A stretch of DNA of 64,000 nt from JBARDN01 sp963755705 (GCA_963755705.1 CAVWKW010000003.1:806001-870000), one strand, 5' to 3'; positions 53,145-61,959 are shown, counted from the stretch's first letter. The notes: generated by a model not told the origin, from the letters alone. Made by a program: numbers and translations.

Positions 53145-53585
53145 TTTCTATTTTTCTCTCCACCCCCCGCGGATTGTCGGTAGCGATGCACTCACAGTAC
53201 AGTCCGATTGTGCAGTTTTTCGTCGCCCGACTCCGAATGCTCCCCCTTCCCCTCCGGGAAGGGGTCAGGGGTTAGGTCGATCTTACCGGCAGCATTTGCG
53301 CGCGGCGCGAGGCTCGCGCTTCTTCCGCCAGCCTCGTGACGCCCGGACGAGGATGCTGCTGCAAAGAAACACAGGCTAAAGCCTGTGCCACCTAAGAAAA
53401 TGCTCGCTGCGCCCAACATCGGCAGAGCCTGCCAGCATGAGAAAGTTCGCAAGCCAGAAGGCACGACTCCTCAGAAATTTGACTTGTTTTAAGTGGCACA
53501 GGCTTCAGCCTGTGTCTTCCGCTCTCGACCCGTGCGCAGTTCTCGCGGATGGCAAGCACTTAAAATCGGAAAATCGCAGGAGAGT
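53145..53585. other. 441-bp intergenic region rich in palindromes
   Basis: No credible gene. It contains a C/G hairpin (53240-53275, CCCCTTCCCCTCC and its partner) and the two inverted palindromic units described separately at 53369-53515. The remainder is plain spacer between the DUF3800 gene and the higA-like gene. Confidence 0.6.
53369..53515. repeat. Pair of REP-like palindromes in inverted orientation
   Basis: ACACAGGCTAAAGCCTGTGC (from 53369) is itself palindromic. Its inverted copy, 53493-53515, contains GGCACAGGCTTCAGCCTGTG. The pair brackets ~100 bp of unique DNA. Paired inverted units like this resemble REP-flanked or REPIN-type elements. Confidence 0.7.
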
Positions 53586-53891
53586 CTAAGCTGCCTTGAG
53601 CGGACGAGCGCGTCCGATCCGCGCCTGCTCCTTCGGACTATGCATCGCGTCCCACAAGTCGTTGCGCCGCTGTACATTCAGCCAGAAATCCGGGCTGTTG
53701 CCGAACACGCGCGCCAGGATCAGAGCCGTCGCGGCGGTCACGTTGCGGCGGTCATTGCACAACTCGTTGACGTGCTTGCGCTGCACACCCATAGCTTCTG
53801 CGAGCGCTCCTTGAGTCAGGCCAAGCGGTTCCATGAACTCCTCCACCAGGATTTCACCGACCGTCGCCGGCTTACGCTTCGTCATCAGCAT
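53586..53891 (-). CDS. HigA-family antitoxin-like XRE regulator (orphan)
   Basis: A 101-residue protein: TVGEILVEEFMEPLGLTQGA, LAEAMGVQRKHVNELCNDRR and NVTAATALILARVFG are the full HigA/VapI signature. GFSPDFWLNVQ-type text appears as NSPDFWLNVQRRNDLWDA. GGGAGAG precedes the ATG. A HigB toxin would normally lie directly upstream (53892 onwards on this strand), but none is present there. It is thus an orphan antitoxin or a stand-alone regulator. Confidence 0.88.
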   Translation of the reverse strand: MLMTKRKPATVGEILVEEFMEPLGLTQGALAEAMGVQRKHVNELCNDRRNVTAATALILARVFGNSPDFWLNVQRRNDLWDAMHSPKEQARIGRARPLKAA

Positions 53892-54038
53892 GGCGCCGCT
53901 CTCCCACTCGAAGATCAGCCTAATAGTACATTATGCAAGTACGTCTGGAAAATCGGCCCCTAAGAATCTCCCTTTCCGGGCGAGGGATCAGACGGACGGG
54001 CGAGGGACATCGGCGAGGGGCCATAAACTACTTCGAGC

Positions 54039-54075
54039 AAAAAAACAAGGCTGAACTGTTCAGCCTTGTTTTTTT
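54039..54075. terminator. Perfect bidirectional terminator-like hairpin
   Basis: Arms 54039-54055 and 54059-54075 are exact 17-bp reverse complements around a 3-nt loop (CTG). They include an A7 run on the left and a T7 run on the right, so the hairpin would terminate transcription from both sides. It sits 24 bp before the ATG of the next gene, leaving little room for a promoter. Confidence 0.8.
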
Positions 54076-54099
54076 GACAATTTGTGCACAATTGAACAC

Positions 54100-54795
54100 A
54101 TGGATGAGCAAATCACTCCCGGCGACCTCTCTGCGCCCGAAATTCCAACCGTTCTCGAACAGCCCCCTATCTCCGACCGGAGACTTGCGGCTAATCGCGC
54201 GAATGCCCTGCTCTCGACCGGACCTCGCTCTGCGCGCGGCAAGGCGCGCTCCGCGATGAACGCCGTCAAGCACGGCGTTCTCGCGAAGCGCCGCGCCCGC
54301 GCGAGGTCCGGCGTCCTCTCGCGAGGGCTCGTGATCCCGACGCTCGAAGGCCATCGCGAGTCCGCACAGTTCCGAGCGCTGATGGCCTCGCTGATCGCCG
54401 ACCGCAAACCCGTCGGGGCCCTGGAAATGCTGATGGTGCAGGAGATCGGCGTATGCACCTGGCGGCTGCGCCGCTTGCTCAAATTCGAGAATCGCGCCGC
54501 CTATCTGACCTCGCTCACATGGACCGCGGAGACTGACGCCGACGGCGAATACGAATACAAGTGCGACAACGTCCTCGAGCCAGCCGGGCTCAACGGCCTC
54601 TCGATGCCCGATCCCGACGAGGTCGTGATGATCAGCCGCTACGAAAACGGCCTGATGCGCCACCTGTTCCGCGCGATCGATCAGCTCGATCGGATGCAGC
54701 GCCAGCGCCGCGCCGGAGCCTCAGAATCAGGTACCGAAAAAGCGCCTAAAACGAACCCGTCAAGCCATATTATCGAGCATTCTCAAGGAGAATAA
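54100..54795 (+). CDS. Conserved hypothetical protein with an NRANA...GKARS...NAVKHG motif
   Basis: A 231-residue protein. The N-terminal motif LAANRANALLSTGPRSARGK, then ARSAMNAVKHGVLAKRR, marks a large family of unknown function seen in many soil bacteria (from memory). The remainder is helical (MLMVQEIGVCTWRLRRLLKF, HLFRAIDQLDRMQRQRRAG). No ribosome-binding site precedes the ATG at 54100 or the alternative GTG at 54082. It lies between a perfect terminator hairpin and the tRNA-Cys junction. Function unknown. Confidence 0.72.
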   Translation: MDEQITPGDLSAPEIPTVLEQPPISDRRLAANRANALLSTGPRSARGKARSAMNAVKHGVLAKRRARARSGVLSRGLVIPTLEGHRESAQFRALMASLIADRKPVGALEMLMVQEIGVCTWRLRRLLKFENRAAYLTSLTWTAETDADGEYEYKCDNVLEPAGLNGLSMPDPDEVVMISRYENGLMRHLFRAIDQLDRMQRQRRAGASESGTEKAPKTNPSSHIIEHSQGE

Positions 54796-54926
54796 TTTTC
54801 CGGCAACATAAAAAGATACCAAACGAACCCACCGGAAACGCGCGAGATCAAAAAATCCAAGGCCCTACCTTGCCCAGAGCTTTCAGCTCAAAGGATCGAA
54901 TCTGGAAGTGCGGCCGAAAAGACTGA

Positions 54927-54975
54927 TGGAGGCGGCGATCGGATTCGAACCGATGCATGGAGGTTTTGCAGACCT
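54927..54975 (-). tRNA. tRNA-Cys (GCA) 3' half, attachment site of the integrative element
   Basis: On the minus strand the sequence runs through AGGTCTGCAAAACCT (anticodon loop CTGCAAA, anticodon GCA), a T arm ATCGG-TTCGAAT-CCGAT, the acceptor strand CGCCGCC, and encoded TCCA ending at 54927. Upstream of the anticodon arm the sequence (GCTCGCTCCGCTCGC) does not form a D arm. Only the 3' half is therefore genuine tRNA-Cys. This is the pattern left when an element integrates into a tRNA gene; the integrase gene begins only ~60 bp away. An intact tRNA-Cys is expected at the far end of the element, outside the window. Confidence 0.75.
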
Positions 54976-55038
54976 GCGAGCGGAGCGAGCGGCCGCCAAC
55001 AGTCGCACTAAGGTGCAGTCTTTACGGGCTTTTCACGC

Positions 55039-56232
55039 TCACCCTTTCTGCTCTCTACTGCTCGGAACTGCAGCCTGCTCGATCATAGTTTGATCATAGT
55101 CGCGCGCACGGCTTATCGGTGTGACCTTGGAGCGCTTGGCCTGCTTGCCCATATACTTTGCGAGACGATCCATCGCGTCGATCAAGTCGTCGTCAGCCGT
55201 TATGTTGTAGCGATCCAGCATGGAGCGAGTTTTGTGGCCGCTTATCTCCATCGCGACGGTGTCACTTACTCCTGCGCGCTTGAGATTGCGCACTCCCGTG
55301 CGGCGCAGGTCGTAGGGCAGGATGCCTTTGACTCCGCCGACCAGCCCGACCTCAGAACAAGCCTTGATCCATGCCGTATTGTACGAAGCGATGGGCCTCG
55401 GCTCCGTGCCTTCGCCATTTCTGATCTTGAAGTGATAGAAAACGTTCGGACAGTCCGGTCTTCGCCGCGCTAGAGCGCGCTCGATGATTTCCCAAAGCTC
55501 TCCAACCAGCGGAAGGCGCCTAGGTTCGCGGTTCTTGCTGCTGCGACGCGGCAGAAGGAGCACTCGGTTCTCAATATCGATTGAGCTCCAAAGCATTCCG
55601 AGGACCTCCCTTGGCCGCCAAGGCACGAGCGACATAAATGTGATTGGATCCTTAAGGCGCTCGGGAAGGCGCGAACGGATAGCAAGAAAGGTCGCTTGAT
55701 CTATAAAGCCCTCACGAATCCCGTCGCTGAGATCGAATTGCCGCGGAAAAGCGGGAACATTCGCCGACGAGAGTTCACCGTTCTCCACCGCAAGGTTGAA
55801 CATACGTTTGAGGATCGAGACTTCGTGATTGACGCTAGCCTTCGCCGCTCCTTCGGCCAGCCGGTCGCGTCGGTAGCGCACAATCTGGCTGGTCATGATC
55901 TCGATGGCTCGAAGATCTCCGAAAGCTGGCCGCAGGTGGAGAAGGCGAACACTGAGCGCCTTCATGTGCTGGTTGTTAACGCGATAGTCGCTCTCGATTG
56001 CGGACGCCATCTCGTCGAACGTCAACCGTTCTGCGCGCGTTCCAATATAGCTCGCGCCACCGACCCTGGCCTTGGCAAATTGCTCCAAGAGAACCTTCAT
56101 CGCCTTTTTCTCGTCGGGCGTGTGCGCGGTTCGGCGTACGGGCTTACCGCGATGAGCAAACTGGATGAACCAGTTCTCCGATCCAGGCTGTTTGTAGATA
56201 CTGCCGACTCCCCTAATTGTCTTCCTTTCCAT
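55039..56232 (-). CDS. int: Site-specific tyrosine recombinase (integrase)
   Basis: A 397-residue phage-type integrase. The SAM-like N-terminal domain (LTFDEMASAIESDYRVNNQH) is followed by the catalytic domain. Box I Arg lies in VPWRPREVLGMLWSSID; box II reads ILPYDLRRTGVRNLKRAG, with Tyr where His of HxxR is usual, then GHKTRSMLDRYNI with the nucleophile Tyr. AGGAGAG precedes the ATG at 56232. It overlaps the excisionase-like gene by 20 bp and ends ~64 bp from the tRNA-Cys fragment, its likely target. Confidence 0.93.
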   Translation of the reverse strand: MERKTIRGVGSIYKQPGSENWFIQFAHRGKPVRRTAHTPDEKKAMKVLLEQFAKARVGGASYIGTRAERLTFDEMASAIESDYRVNNQHMKALSVRLLHLRPAFGDLRAIEIMTSQIVRYRRDRLAEGAAKASVNHEVSILKRMFNLAVENGELSSANVPAFPRQFDLSDGIREGFIDQATFLAIRSRLPERLKDPITFMSLVPWRPREVLGMLWSSIDIENRVLLLPRRSSKNREPRRLPLVGELWEIIERALARRRPDCPNVFYHFKIRNGEGTEPRPIASYNTAWIKACSEVGLVGGVKGILPYDLRRTGVRNLKRAGVSDTVAMEISGHKTRSMLDRYNITADDDLIDAMDRLAKYMGKQAKRSKVTPISRARDYDQTMIEQAAVPSSREQKG

Positions 56233-56611
56233 TCGGCGCTCTCCTGATCGTATCTCGCAGTCTCTTTTCGTTGTATCTTTGAATGCCTTCAAGTTCGAAG
56301 AGGGTTCTGCCTCCAATGTGGACGACGAACGGCAATTCCCGGACACGGTGCCATATCCATGACTGCGAGACGCCCAATATTCTAGCAGCGGTCTTGGCGT
56401 CAACGTTCCGAACCCTCGTCGGATCGTTGTCGTGTGGCACGGCGGCGCTCGACACTGCTGCGCTCGGCGCTTCTACGCTTTCAACACGATCATCGAGGGC
56501 AGCCAGCGCGACGCGCGCCTGTAAACGCAGATCGCGCGCTCTTTGCGGCGCGAGTTCACGCACCAGTTCCGGGCGCCGAGCTACTGCATCGAGAGAAAGG
56601 TCAAACTCCAT
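56213..56611 (-). CDS. Excisionase-like DNA-binding protein (MerR/AlpA-type helix-turn-helix)
   Basis: A 132-residue protein. The C-terminal half holds VDAKTAARILGVSQSWIWHR followed by a wing-like VVHIGGRTLFELEGIQRYNE, the pattern of excisionase/AlpA HTH proteins. The N-terminal half is Ala/Arg-rich and helical. The ATG at 56611 is preferred to a GTG at 56632. It overlaps int, so the two are co-expressed. It probably biases integrase towards excision. A copy of the element's palindrome lies ~68 bp upstream. Confidence 0.8.
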   Translation of the reverse strand: MEFDLSLDAVARRPELVRELAPQRARDLRLQARVALAALDDRVESVEAPSAAVSSAAVPHDNDPTRVRNVDAKTAARILGVSQSWIWHRVRELPFVVHIGGRTLFELEGIQRYNEKRLRDTIRRAPNGKEDN

Positions 56612-56678
56612 GGACGTGGCTCCAACTATCACAGAGAATCGCTCAAAAAAAGGAAGCTGAGATAGCGGTATGATTTAG

Positions 56679-56692
56679 TAGCTACATAGCTA
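56679..56692. promoter_or_regulatory. Element operator copy 1, upstream of the excisionase-int operon
   Basis: TAGCTACATAGCTA, a perfect inverted repeat with central CA/TG. On the minus strand the core reads GCTATGTAGC. The same core precedes the pilin gene and the XRE gene of the element. Confidence 0.7.
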
Positions 56693-57088
56693 ACACAAAA
56701 AGAATTTCAATGCAAGAGAAAACGAGCGGCACGGAAACAACGGTTCGCCGCGGAGTCCCTTCGCTGTCTCCCGCCCGCGTCCCGGAGGGAAGGGCGCTCC
56801 GATGCTTGTTTGAGTGCGCAGCATTGAAAGCGCCGCCCTCTCAACCGAGTCTGGAGGGCGGCGCAAGATTCCGGGATGCGCGTGGCGGAGCGTAGCAACC
56901 GTGCCGGACGCTGCGTTCGGCGCGGTTGCCCGCGGAGCGCGCGCCACCATTACAGCGGCGCGCAGCGGAGCGCGAGCGGCGCGATGCGCCGCGTGGCCTC
57001 GCGGCGAAGCTTGCGCAGCCCGAGCGTCCGCGCTCACAGCGCAACGCCGATGAAAAAATGTTTCGACGGCAAGGTTGGGCAAGACCAG
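56693..57088. other. 396-bp GC-rich intergenic region with a hairpin
   Basis: No supported gene. CGCCGCCCTC (56831-56840) and GAGGGCGGCG (56854-56863) form a perfect 10-bp hairpin, possibly ending relaxase transcription. The rest is strongly G+C-rich with short repeated GCGGAGCG-like motifs; open frames here look like composition artefacts. Confidence 0.5.
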
Positions 57089-59821
57089 TCACCTTCTGAT
57101 GCCGTGGGCAGGGGTGATGTTCCGGCGCGGCGGTTCTGGAACGATCTTGATGTCTCTTCGCTCGTTCAGGTTGAGGCGTTCCAGGGCAATCGACTTTTCG
57201 CGGTTGCGCCCCACAGCTGAGTCGAGTCTGGCACGGTCGTCGGTGTACAAGCTCATCGCATGCCGAGCCCGGCTGATCGAGACGTAAAACTGTTTGCGGT
57301 TTACGAGTTCAGCCGAGCGAGCGGTATCGATATTAGCGATCACGCGATCAACCGTGGACCCCTGGCTGGAATGCGAAGTCGAGGCGTAACCGTAGTCGAT
57401 GTGCTTCAGACGATCGATTGCCGCGCTGATCTCGCGCCCGTTGTCGCTGCGCAGGCGAGCTTTGTGATCGTCGATTGCGACGACTGTCGCAAACTCTCCA
57501 TTGGCGACACCGAGCGCACGATCCGGCGCGCGGAATTGAATCCGGTCGCCCGCTCCGAGAACGCGACGCTCCTGATGGAAGACCTCGACTCCGGATAGGC
57601 GCGAAGGATCGTAGCTGACAGCTTTTCCGCTTTCATACCGCACCACCATTTGGTTCCGTTCCGGGGTGATTGCTTCGATCCGGGCATAACTTCCGCGGTC
57701 GATGCCCAGCCGCGCACTTCCCCGCCGGAATCGGAGCACGTCGTCAACTTCGTAACTCTGCGCTCGTTTGCGCTGAGGGCGGGTCAGAACGCGGTTTACA
57801 AGCACGATCTGTTCTCGTCTATCGGAGCCGATGTGTCCGCGTTCCTTGAAGGCTGCGCGAATGGCGGCGTTCAACTGGCGGCGCTCGTCGTTGGCAGGGC
57901 TGACGACGAGCACCTTTTCACCTGCCTCGTGCGCGCCAAGATATTCGCGCGCAATCGCCGCGTGGCGCTCATTCGGATCGACAATCTCGCGGATGCGACC
58001 CTGCTGCTCGAGGAGTGCGATTGCGCCTCCAATCTCTCCGCGCGAAGCGAGCGTGACCGCTTCACGCAGTCCGGGATCGAGTTGGCGACGAATAGTCTCC
58101 AATCGCGCGATGGGCATGCCCGCTTGCTGCATCTGCTGGATGGGCCGGCCAGCCTCGATGGCGTGGTGCTGGCGCTGGTCGCCGACGAAGACGACCCGAC
58201 CGACTTCGGCCTCTCGCGCCTTGTGCAGCAGCGCGTTCATCTGGCGAGTGCCGAGCAGGCTCGACTCATCGATGATCCACAACTCTTTGGCTGCGCGATC
58301 AGGAAGCGGGCCGGCGAGCAGGCTCGCCACGGTCCGGGATTCGATTCCGGCTTCGGAAAGCGCCTTTACGGCGCGCGTGGTCGGAGCGAAACCGCGTACC
58401 GCGTAGCCAGCGCTCTCAGCGAAGTCGTTGAGCGCTCCGACCGTGGTAGTCTTCGCCGCGCCCGCGCGCCCTTCGATCGAGGTAAGCCAATCGGTGGCAG
58501 TCAGCGTCAGCACCGCCGCCTGAGCCTGCTCGGCGGATAGCGAGCGCGCGGCTGCCCAACTGCGCGCGTCTGGTTCAGTGGCGATTGCGTCGGAATGCCC
58601 TCTGCTAGCGCGCATGAGTTCGAGATTCTCGCGCTCAAGCACCACCATCTCCGGGGTGGTGAAAACGACTCCCGGAAACGAAGGGGAAACAGCAAGGGCG
58701 ATTAGATCGCCACGTGATTCCCGAATACCGGTCTCGCACCGCACGCCTTCCAGGTCGGCGATTCCCATGGCGTACTGAAGAGCGGTGCGCTCCAGAGCGC
58801 GCCGGTCAGTGACGGCTTCGCGTTCGGTGTTGTGAGCTACGCTGAATCTGACCGCTTCCTCGATCCCAGCCGGAGAGACTGTCCGCGAGGGTCCGCGTGC
58901 GAGCGCGTGTTCCGAAATCTCGGCGAGCGCGATTCGATTGTCATGGGCGCGCGCCTGCCACTCCGCGCGAAGCTGGTTTTCGTCACGCTTTTCTTTGGCA
59001 CGCCGGCTCTGATGGGCGGCGATCTGGGCCGCTGCCGCTCCGGTTGAGTTTTGGCGGGAAAGAAGTGCTTCGATGTCCTGGCGTCTACGCGAAAACGCCA
59101 TTACCTGTTCGCGCGTATATCCTTGTAGCTCCCAGCGTCCGTCGGACGCGGTAAGGCTGATTCGATATCCAAGCGCTTGGACTTCGCGGGCGAGTTCCGA
59201 GCGATAAACCGCAGTCGCAAGGCTCTGGCTGCGATAGATCTCTATCGGGTCCAGGCTCCGCCACATGCCGTCTGGCCGCAGCGTCATGTTGGCGATTACG
59301 ACGTGGGTGTGGAGGTGAGGGTCAGGGCCGTAGCCGTCGTGGGTCCCAGTCTCCGAAGGTCGCGCCGCGATGTGCTCGAAGCGGGCCGCAACGAAATTGC
59401 CGGTGGTAACCCACTCCTGTCCGCGATGTCGGCGCGCTTGGGCGAACTGTTCAAGTTCCGAAAGCGCTCGCTCGACCGCGCGCCGATGCGCCTCTACCAG
59501 CCGCGCATCTTCGCCAACCAGCGCCTGGATACTGACTGACTTCGGCGCATTAAACGTCGCGTCCCAACCTGCGCGGCGGTCGTCACGGCCAGCGGCAGCA
59601 CTGACCAGGACTTCGCCGCTACCGGGTCTGGTTCCGCGCAGCACGGCCCGAAAATCTTCCTCGCTGACTGCGCCGCTCAGCCCGAGGATCTCGGCGGCTC
59701 TTCCATACCATTCGCCGGTGACGCGGTGCGATTCGGTATAGTAGTCGTCCTCGGAGTATTTCTCCTGATAGTAGGTCTCGGCTTGGCCTACACTAAGCGC
59801 GCCTTTCGACATTACCAGCAT
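57089..59821 (-). CDS. MobF-family conjugative relaxase with helicase domain (TrwC/TraI-like)
   Basis: A 910-residue relaxase. The N-terminal relaxase domain has the Tyr cluster (ETYYQEKYSEDDYY), FNAPKSVSIQAL and the HUH-type metal site GPDPHLHTHVV. The RecD-like helicase half has Walker A IEGRAGAAKTTTVGAL, Walker B ELWIIDESSLLG, and the C-terminal motif VI region HIDYGYASTSHSSQGSTV. It nicks at oriT and unwinds the transferred strand. It ends with IVPEPPRRNITPAH and is shorter than TraI of F, similar in length to TrwC. It starts 3 bp after the coupling-protein stop. Confidence 0.93.
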   Translation of the reverse strand: MLVMSKGALSVGQAETYYQEKYSEDDYYTESHRVTGEWYGRAAEILGLSGAVSEEDFRAVLRGTRPGSGEVLVSAAAGRDDRRAGWDATFNAPKSVSIQALVGEDARLVEAHRRAVERALSELEQFAQARRHRGQEWVTTGNFVAARFEHIAARPSETGTHDGYGPDPHLHTHVVIANMTLRPDGMWRSLDPIEIYRSQSLATAVYRSELAREVQALGYRISLTASDGRWELQGYTREQVMAFSRRRQDIEALLSRQNSTGAAAAQIAAHQSRRAKEKRDENQLRAEWQARAHDNRIALAEISEHALARGPSRTVSPAGIEEAVRFSVAHNTEREAVTDRRALERTALQYAMGIADLEGVRCETGIRESRGDLIALAVSPSFPGVVFTTPEMVVLERENLELMRASRGHSDAIATEPDARSWAAARSLSAEQAQAAVLTLTATDWLTSIEGRAGAAKTTTVGALNDFAESAGYAVRGFAPTTRAVKALSEAGIESRTVASLLAGPLPDRAAKELWIIDESSLLGTRQMNALLHKAREAEVGRVVFVGDQRQHHAIEAGRPIQQMQQAGMPIARLETIRRQLDPGLREAVTLASRGEIGGAIALLEQQGRIREIVDPNERHAAIAREYLGAHEAGEKVLVVSPANDERRQLNAAIRAAFKERGHIGSDRREQIVLVNRVLTRPQRKRAQSYEVDDVLRFRRGSARLGIDRGSYARIEAITPERNQMVVRYESGKAVSYDPSRLSGVEVFHQERRVLGAGDRIQFRAPDRALGVANGEFATVVAIDDHKARLRSDNGREISAAIDRLKHIDYGYASTSHSSQGSTVDRVIANIDTARSAELVNRKQFYVSISRARHAMSLYTDDRARLDSAVGRNREKSIALERLNLNERRDIKIVPEPPRRNITPAHGIRR

Positions 59822-59824
59822 GGC

Positions 59825-61618
59825 TCAGATCCGTTTCCTGCGTGTGCTCGCCGCTGCGGGACCAAGCGCGATCACCTGCGATCGCCGCGCTGGCTTCACC
59901 AGCGCGGGCAGATTGACGCGCGGGATGAAACCTTCCTGCCGGACTTGGGGCGCGAGATAGTCGAAGCGCACGAACGAGCGGTGATGACCGGTGACGCAGA
60001 GGTAGCCCGACAGCGGCTGGAGCAGCTGCATCTCGGCGGGCATCACCGCCGGTTCCGTCGTTCGCTGTTCGCGGATACCGAACGAGTATTGCTCCCGATG
60101 ACTCGCGTTGGCGCTCAGGTGGCCGCGCTCAACCTCGCGCTCGCCGATCTGCGCGCTGCACCACTGGGCCGTTTCAGGCTCTCCGGTTCTGAGAATCAGC
60201 TTGGTGGCGGGCGAGGCGACCAAGGTGGCGGCCTGGTTGACGCCGTAGATGGTCCGCAGTTGCGTAATAGCCTGAAAGCCGAGCACGACCGCCAGCCCGC
60301 GCTTGCGGCCGCGGACGACCAGATCCTCGAGCTTCGCTTGCCGTCTCAACACCGGAAGCTCGTCTGCAACGATCCAGACCTGTTCCTGTCTGCGCGGCCC
60401 AAGTTCCCGGCTCAGCAGCCGGTGGATGATGCAATCCAGCCAAACGCTCTGCAACTGCAGTGCTGCGTCTTTGGATTCTTCGGACGAGGTCAGGAACAGC
60501 CAGCCCTGTCGCTTCGCCGACCATTCCAATGCGCTCCAACTTCGCGGCGCGTTCTCGGGCAGGAAGTGAAAGGCCTTGGTCGCGTTGGCGGCGGTGGCGA
60601 CGATGCCGGCGCCCTGCTCGTGCGCTCCGGGATCGATCAGCGCTTCGGCTGGCGTCCCGATAAGCGCCCGTCTGAGTTCGGCGCGCGGCAGCGTGAGCAG
60701 GCGCGGGATCGACGACGCTTCCCTGGGCTCGGCTATTCGGAAGATGCTGGTCAGCAGCGTCCGGCTGCTCTGACGGAAAAAGAAGCTCGCCCCGCCCTCG
60801 TGATACGCGTCCGGTGGGTCAGGGAGGAGCGAGGCGGCCAGCGCCTCGCAGTCGGCGTCGTGACTTTCATCGCGAAGCTCGCGCCACGGTGACCAGCGCG
60901 GGCAACGGGCATCGAGCGGATTGAGGATGAAGTCGCCGCGCCCGGGTTGATAGAACTCGGAGACGAACTCGCACTCCGGGTCAACCACGACCGCGGTTTC
61001 ACCGCGCTCCTCTATCTGCCGAAGCAGCGAACGTATGGCGACCGACTTGCCGGACCCAGTCGAGCCGGTGACGAGAAAGTGTTGGCACTCAAGCGCGCGC
61101 GGTATGCGAACGCCGGCGAGCCGAATGCCAGCGCGGCCGACCAGCTTGCGGGCGAGTTTGCGTGCTGGAACCAGAGTGATGCCGCGAATATGTCTGGCTT
61201 CGCAAGGAGCGCTGCGCACAAAGAGAATTGTCACGGCGGCGGCTTCGATCAGACCGGTCAGCGCCGCTCCCCATGGTGCGTAGTGCCAGTACCACGCAGC
61301 GAATGAGCCGCCGAGATAATACTTGTAATTGAGAAAGGCGTACATGCTGGCGATGGTGTAGCGCCCGCCGCGATAGAGGAGCGATGCGAAGGTCAGCGGA
61401 ATCTCCTGGGTCAGGAACCACGCCAGAAACCAGCGGATGAAGTAGCGATGTGCGGCCGGACCGCCGTAATGCCCGCTCCAGTGCCAGACCAGGCAGATGG
61501 TCATCTCGATCCAGAGCGCCGCGGTCAGGAGGACGTAACGCAGCGCCTCTCTGAGTCTGAACTCCAGCGAAGCATAAAGGGCGTGTTCGTGGATTGCCTG
61601 ACGAATGATGGGCGTCAT
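59825..61618 (-). CDS. Type IV coupling protein (TrwB/TraD-like)
   Basis: A 597-residue P-loop ATPase that delivers relaxase-DNA to the secretion channel. Two membrane segments lie in the N-terminal ~130 residues (YVLLTAALWIEMTICLVWHW, ALTGLIEAAAVTILFV). Walker A is VTGSTGSGKSVAIRSLL, Walker B QVWIVADELPVL, and the conserved DPDCEFxxEFY-type segment reads VVDPECEFVSEFY. It overlaps the RHH gene by 4 bp (ATGA) and precedes the relaxase by 3 bp. Confidence 0.93.
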   Translation of the reverse strand: MTPIIRQAIHEHALYASLEFRLREALRYVLLTAALWIEMTICLVWHWSGHYGGPAAHRYFIRWFLAWFLTQEIPLTFASLLYRGGRYTIASMYAFLNYKYYLGGSFAAWYWHYAPWGAALTGLIEAAAVTILFVRSAPCEARHIRGITLVPARKLARKLVGRAGIRLAGVRIPRALECQHFLVTGSTGSGKSVAIRSLLRQIEERGETAVVVDPECEFVSEFYQPGRGDFILNPLDARCPRWSPWRELRDESHDADCEALAASLLPDPPDAYHEGGASFFFRQSSRTLLTSIFRIAEPREASSIPRLLTLPRAELRRALIGTPAEALIDPGAHEQGAGIVATAANATKAFHFLPENAPRSWSALEWSAKRQGWLFLTSSEESKDAALQLQSVWLDCIIHRLLSRELGPRRQEQVWIVADELPVLRRQAKLEDLVVRGRKRGLAVVLGFQAITQLRTIYGVNQAATLVASPATKLILRTGEPETAQWCSAQIGEREVERGHLSANASHREQYSFGIREQRTTEPAVMPAEMQLLQPLSGYLCVTGHHRSFVRFDYLAPQVRQEGFIPRVNLPALVKPARRSQVIALGPAAASTRRKRI

Positions 61619-61959
61619 GACGGTATCTCCTTGCTCTTCAGCACCTGTGCGACGTGCTCCTTGGCGGTCTGTTCGGCGGAGTCGATGATCTCGTCGACCA
61701 CCTCCGCTCCCAGCGTGTGGTCCAGCGAATGCAAGATGACGGAGCGGGTCTTGGCGACCTCGAAGATGAGCTGCGCGTACTCATCCAAGGATTGGATTTT
61801 TGTCTGAGGCTCCATCGCTGACGGAGCGGCGCCGAGGTAGCGCGCAGCGAGAATTTTGCGAATCAGATCGCTTTCGGTCACGCTTCGGCGGCGCGCTTCG
61901 GCCGCAAGCTGATCGGCGATTTCTTCCGGGACTCGGGTTGAGATCGATCGGGAGTTCAT
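61615..61959 (-). CDS. Ribbon-helix-helix relaxosome accessory protein (TrwA-like)
   Basis: A 114-residue protein. The N-terminal ribbon-helix-helix, ISTRVPEEIADQLAAEARRR with VTESDLIRKILAARYL, is followed by a helical C-terminal half. Its position, first in an RHH - coupling protein - relaxase operon, is that of TrwA in R388, which binds oriT and represses its own operon. Two inverted repeats 22-94 bp upstream are candidate binding sites. Confidence 0.85.
   Translation of the reverse strand: MNSRSISTRVPEEIADQLAAEARRRSVTESDLIRKILAARYLGAAPSAMEPQTKIQSLDEYAQLIFEVAKTRSVILHSLDHTLGAEVVDEIIDSAEQTAKEHVAQVLKSKEIPS

Noticed and set aside
54927..55003. Complete tRNA-Cys gene
   Set aside because: The stretch upstream of the anticodon arm can imitate the acceptor 5' strand (GGCGGCC) but has no D arm and gives a molecule too short; only the 3' half is convincing.
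56693..57088. Several open frames between the relaxase and excisionase genes
   Set aside because: Low-complexity Ala/Arg translations on both strands with no start signals; caused by extreme G+C content.
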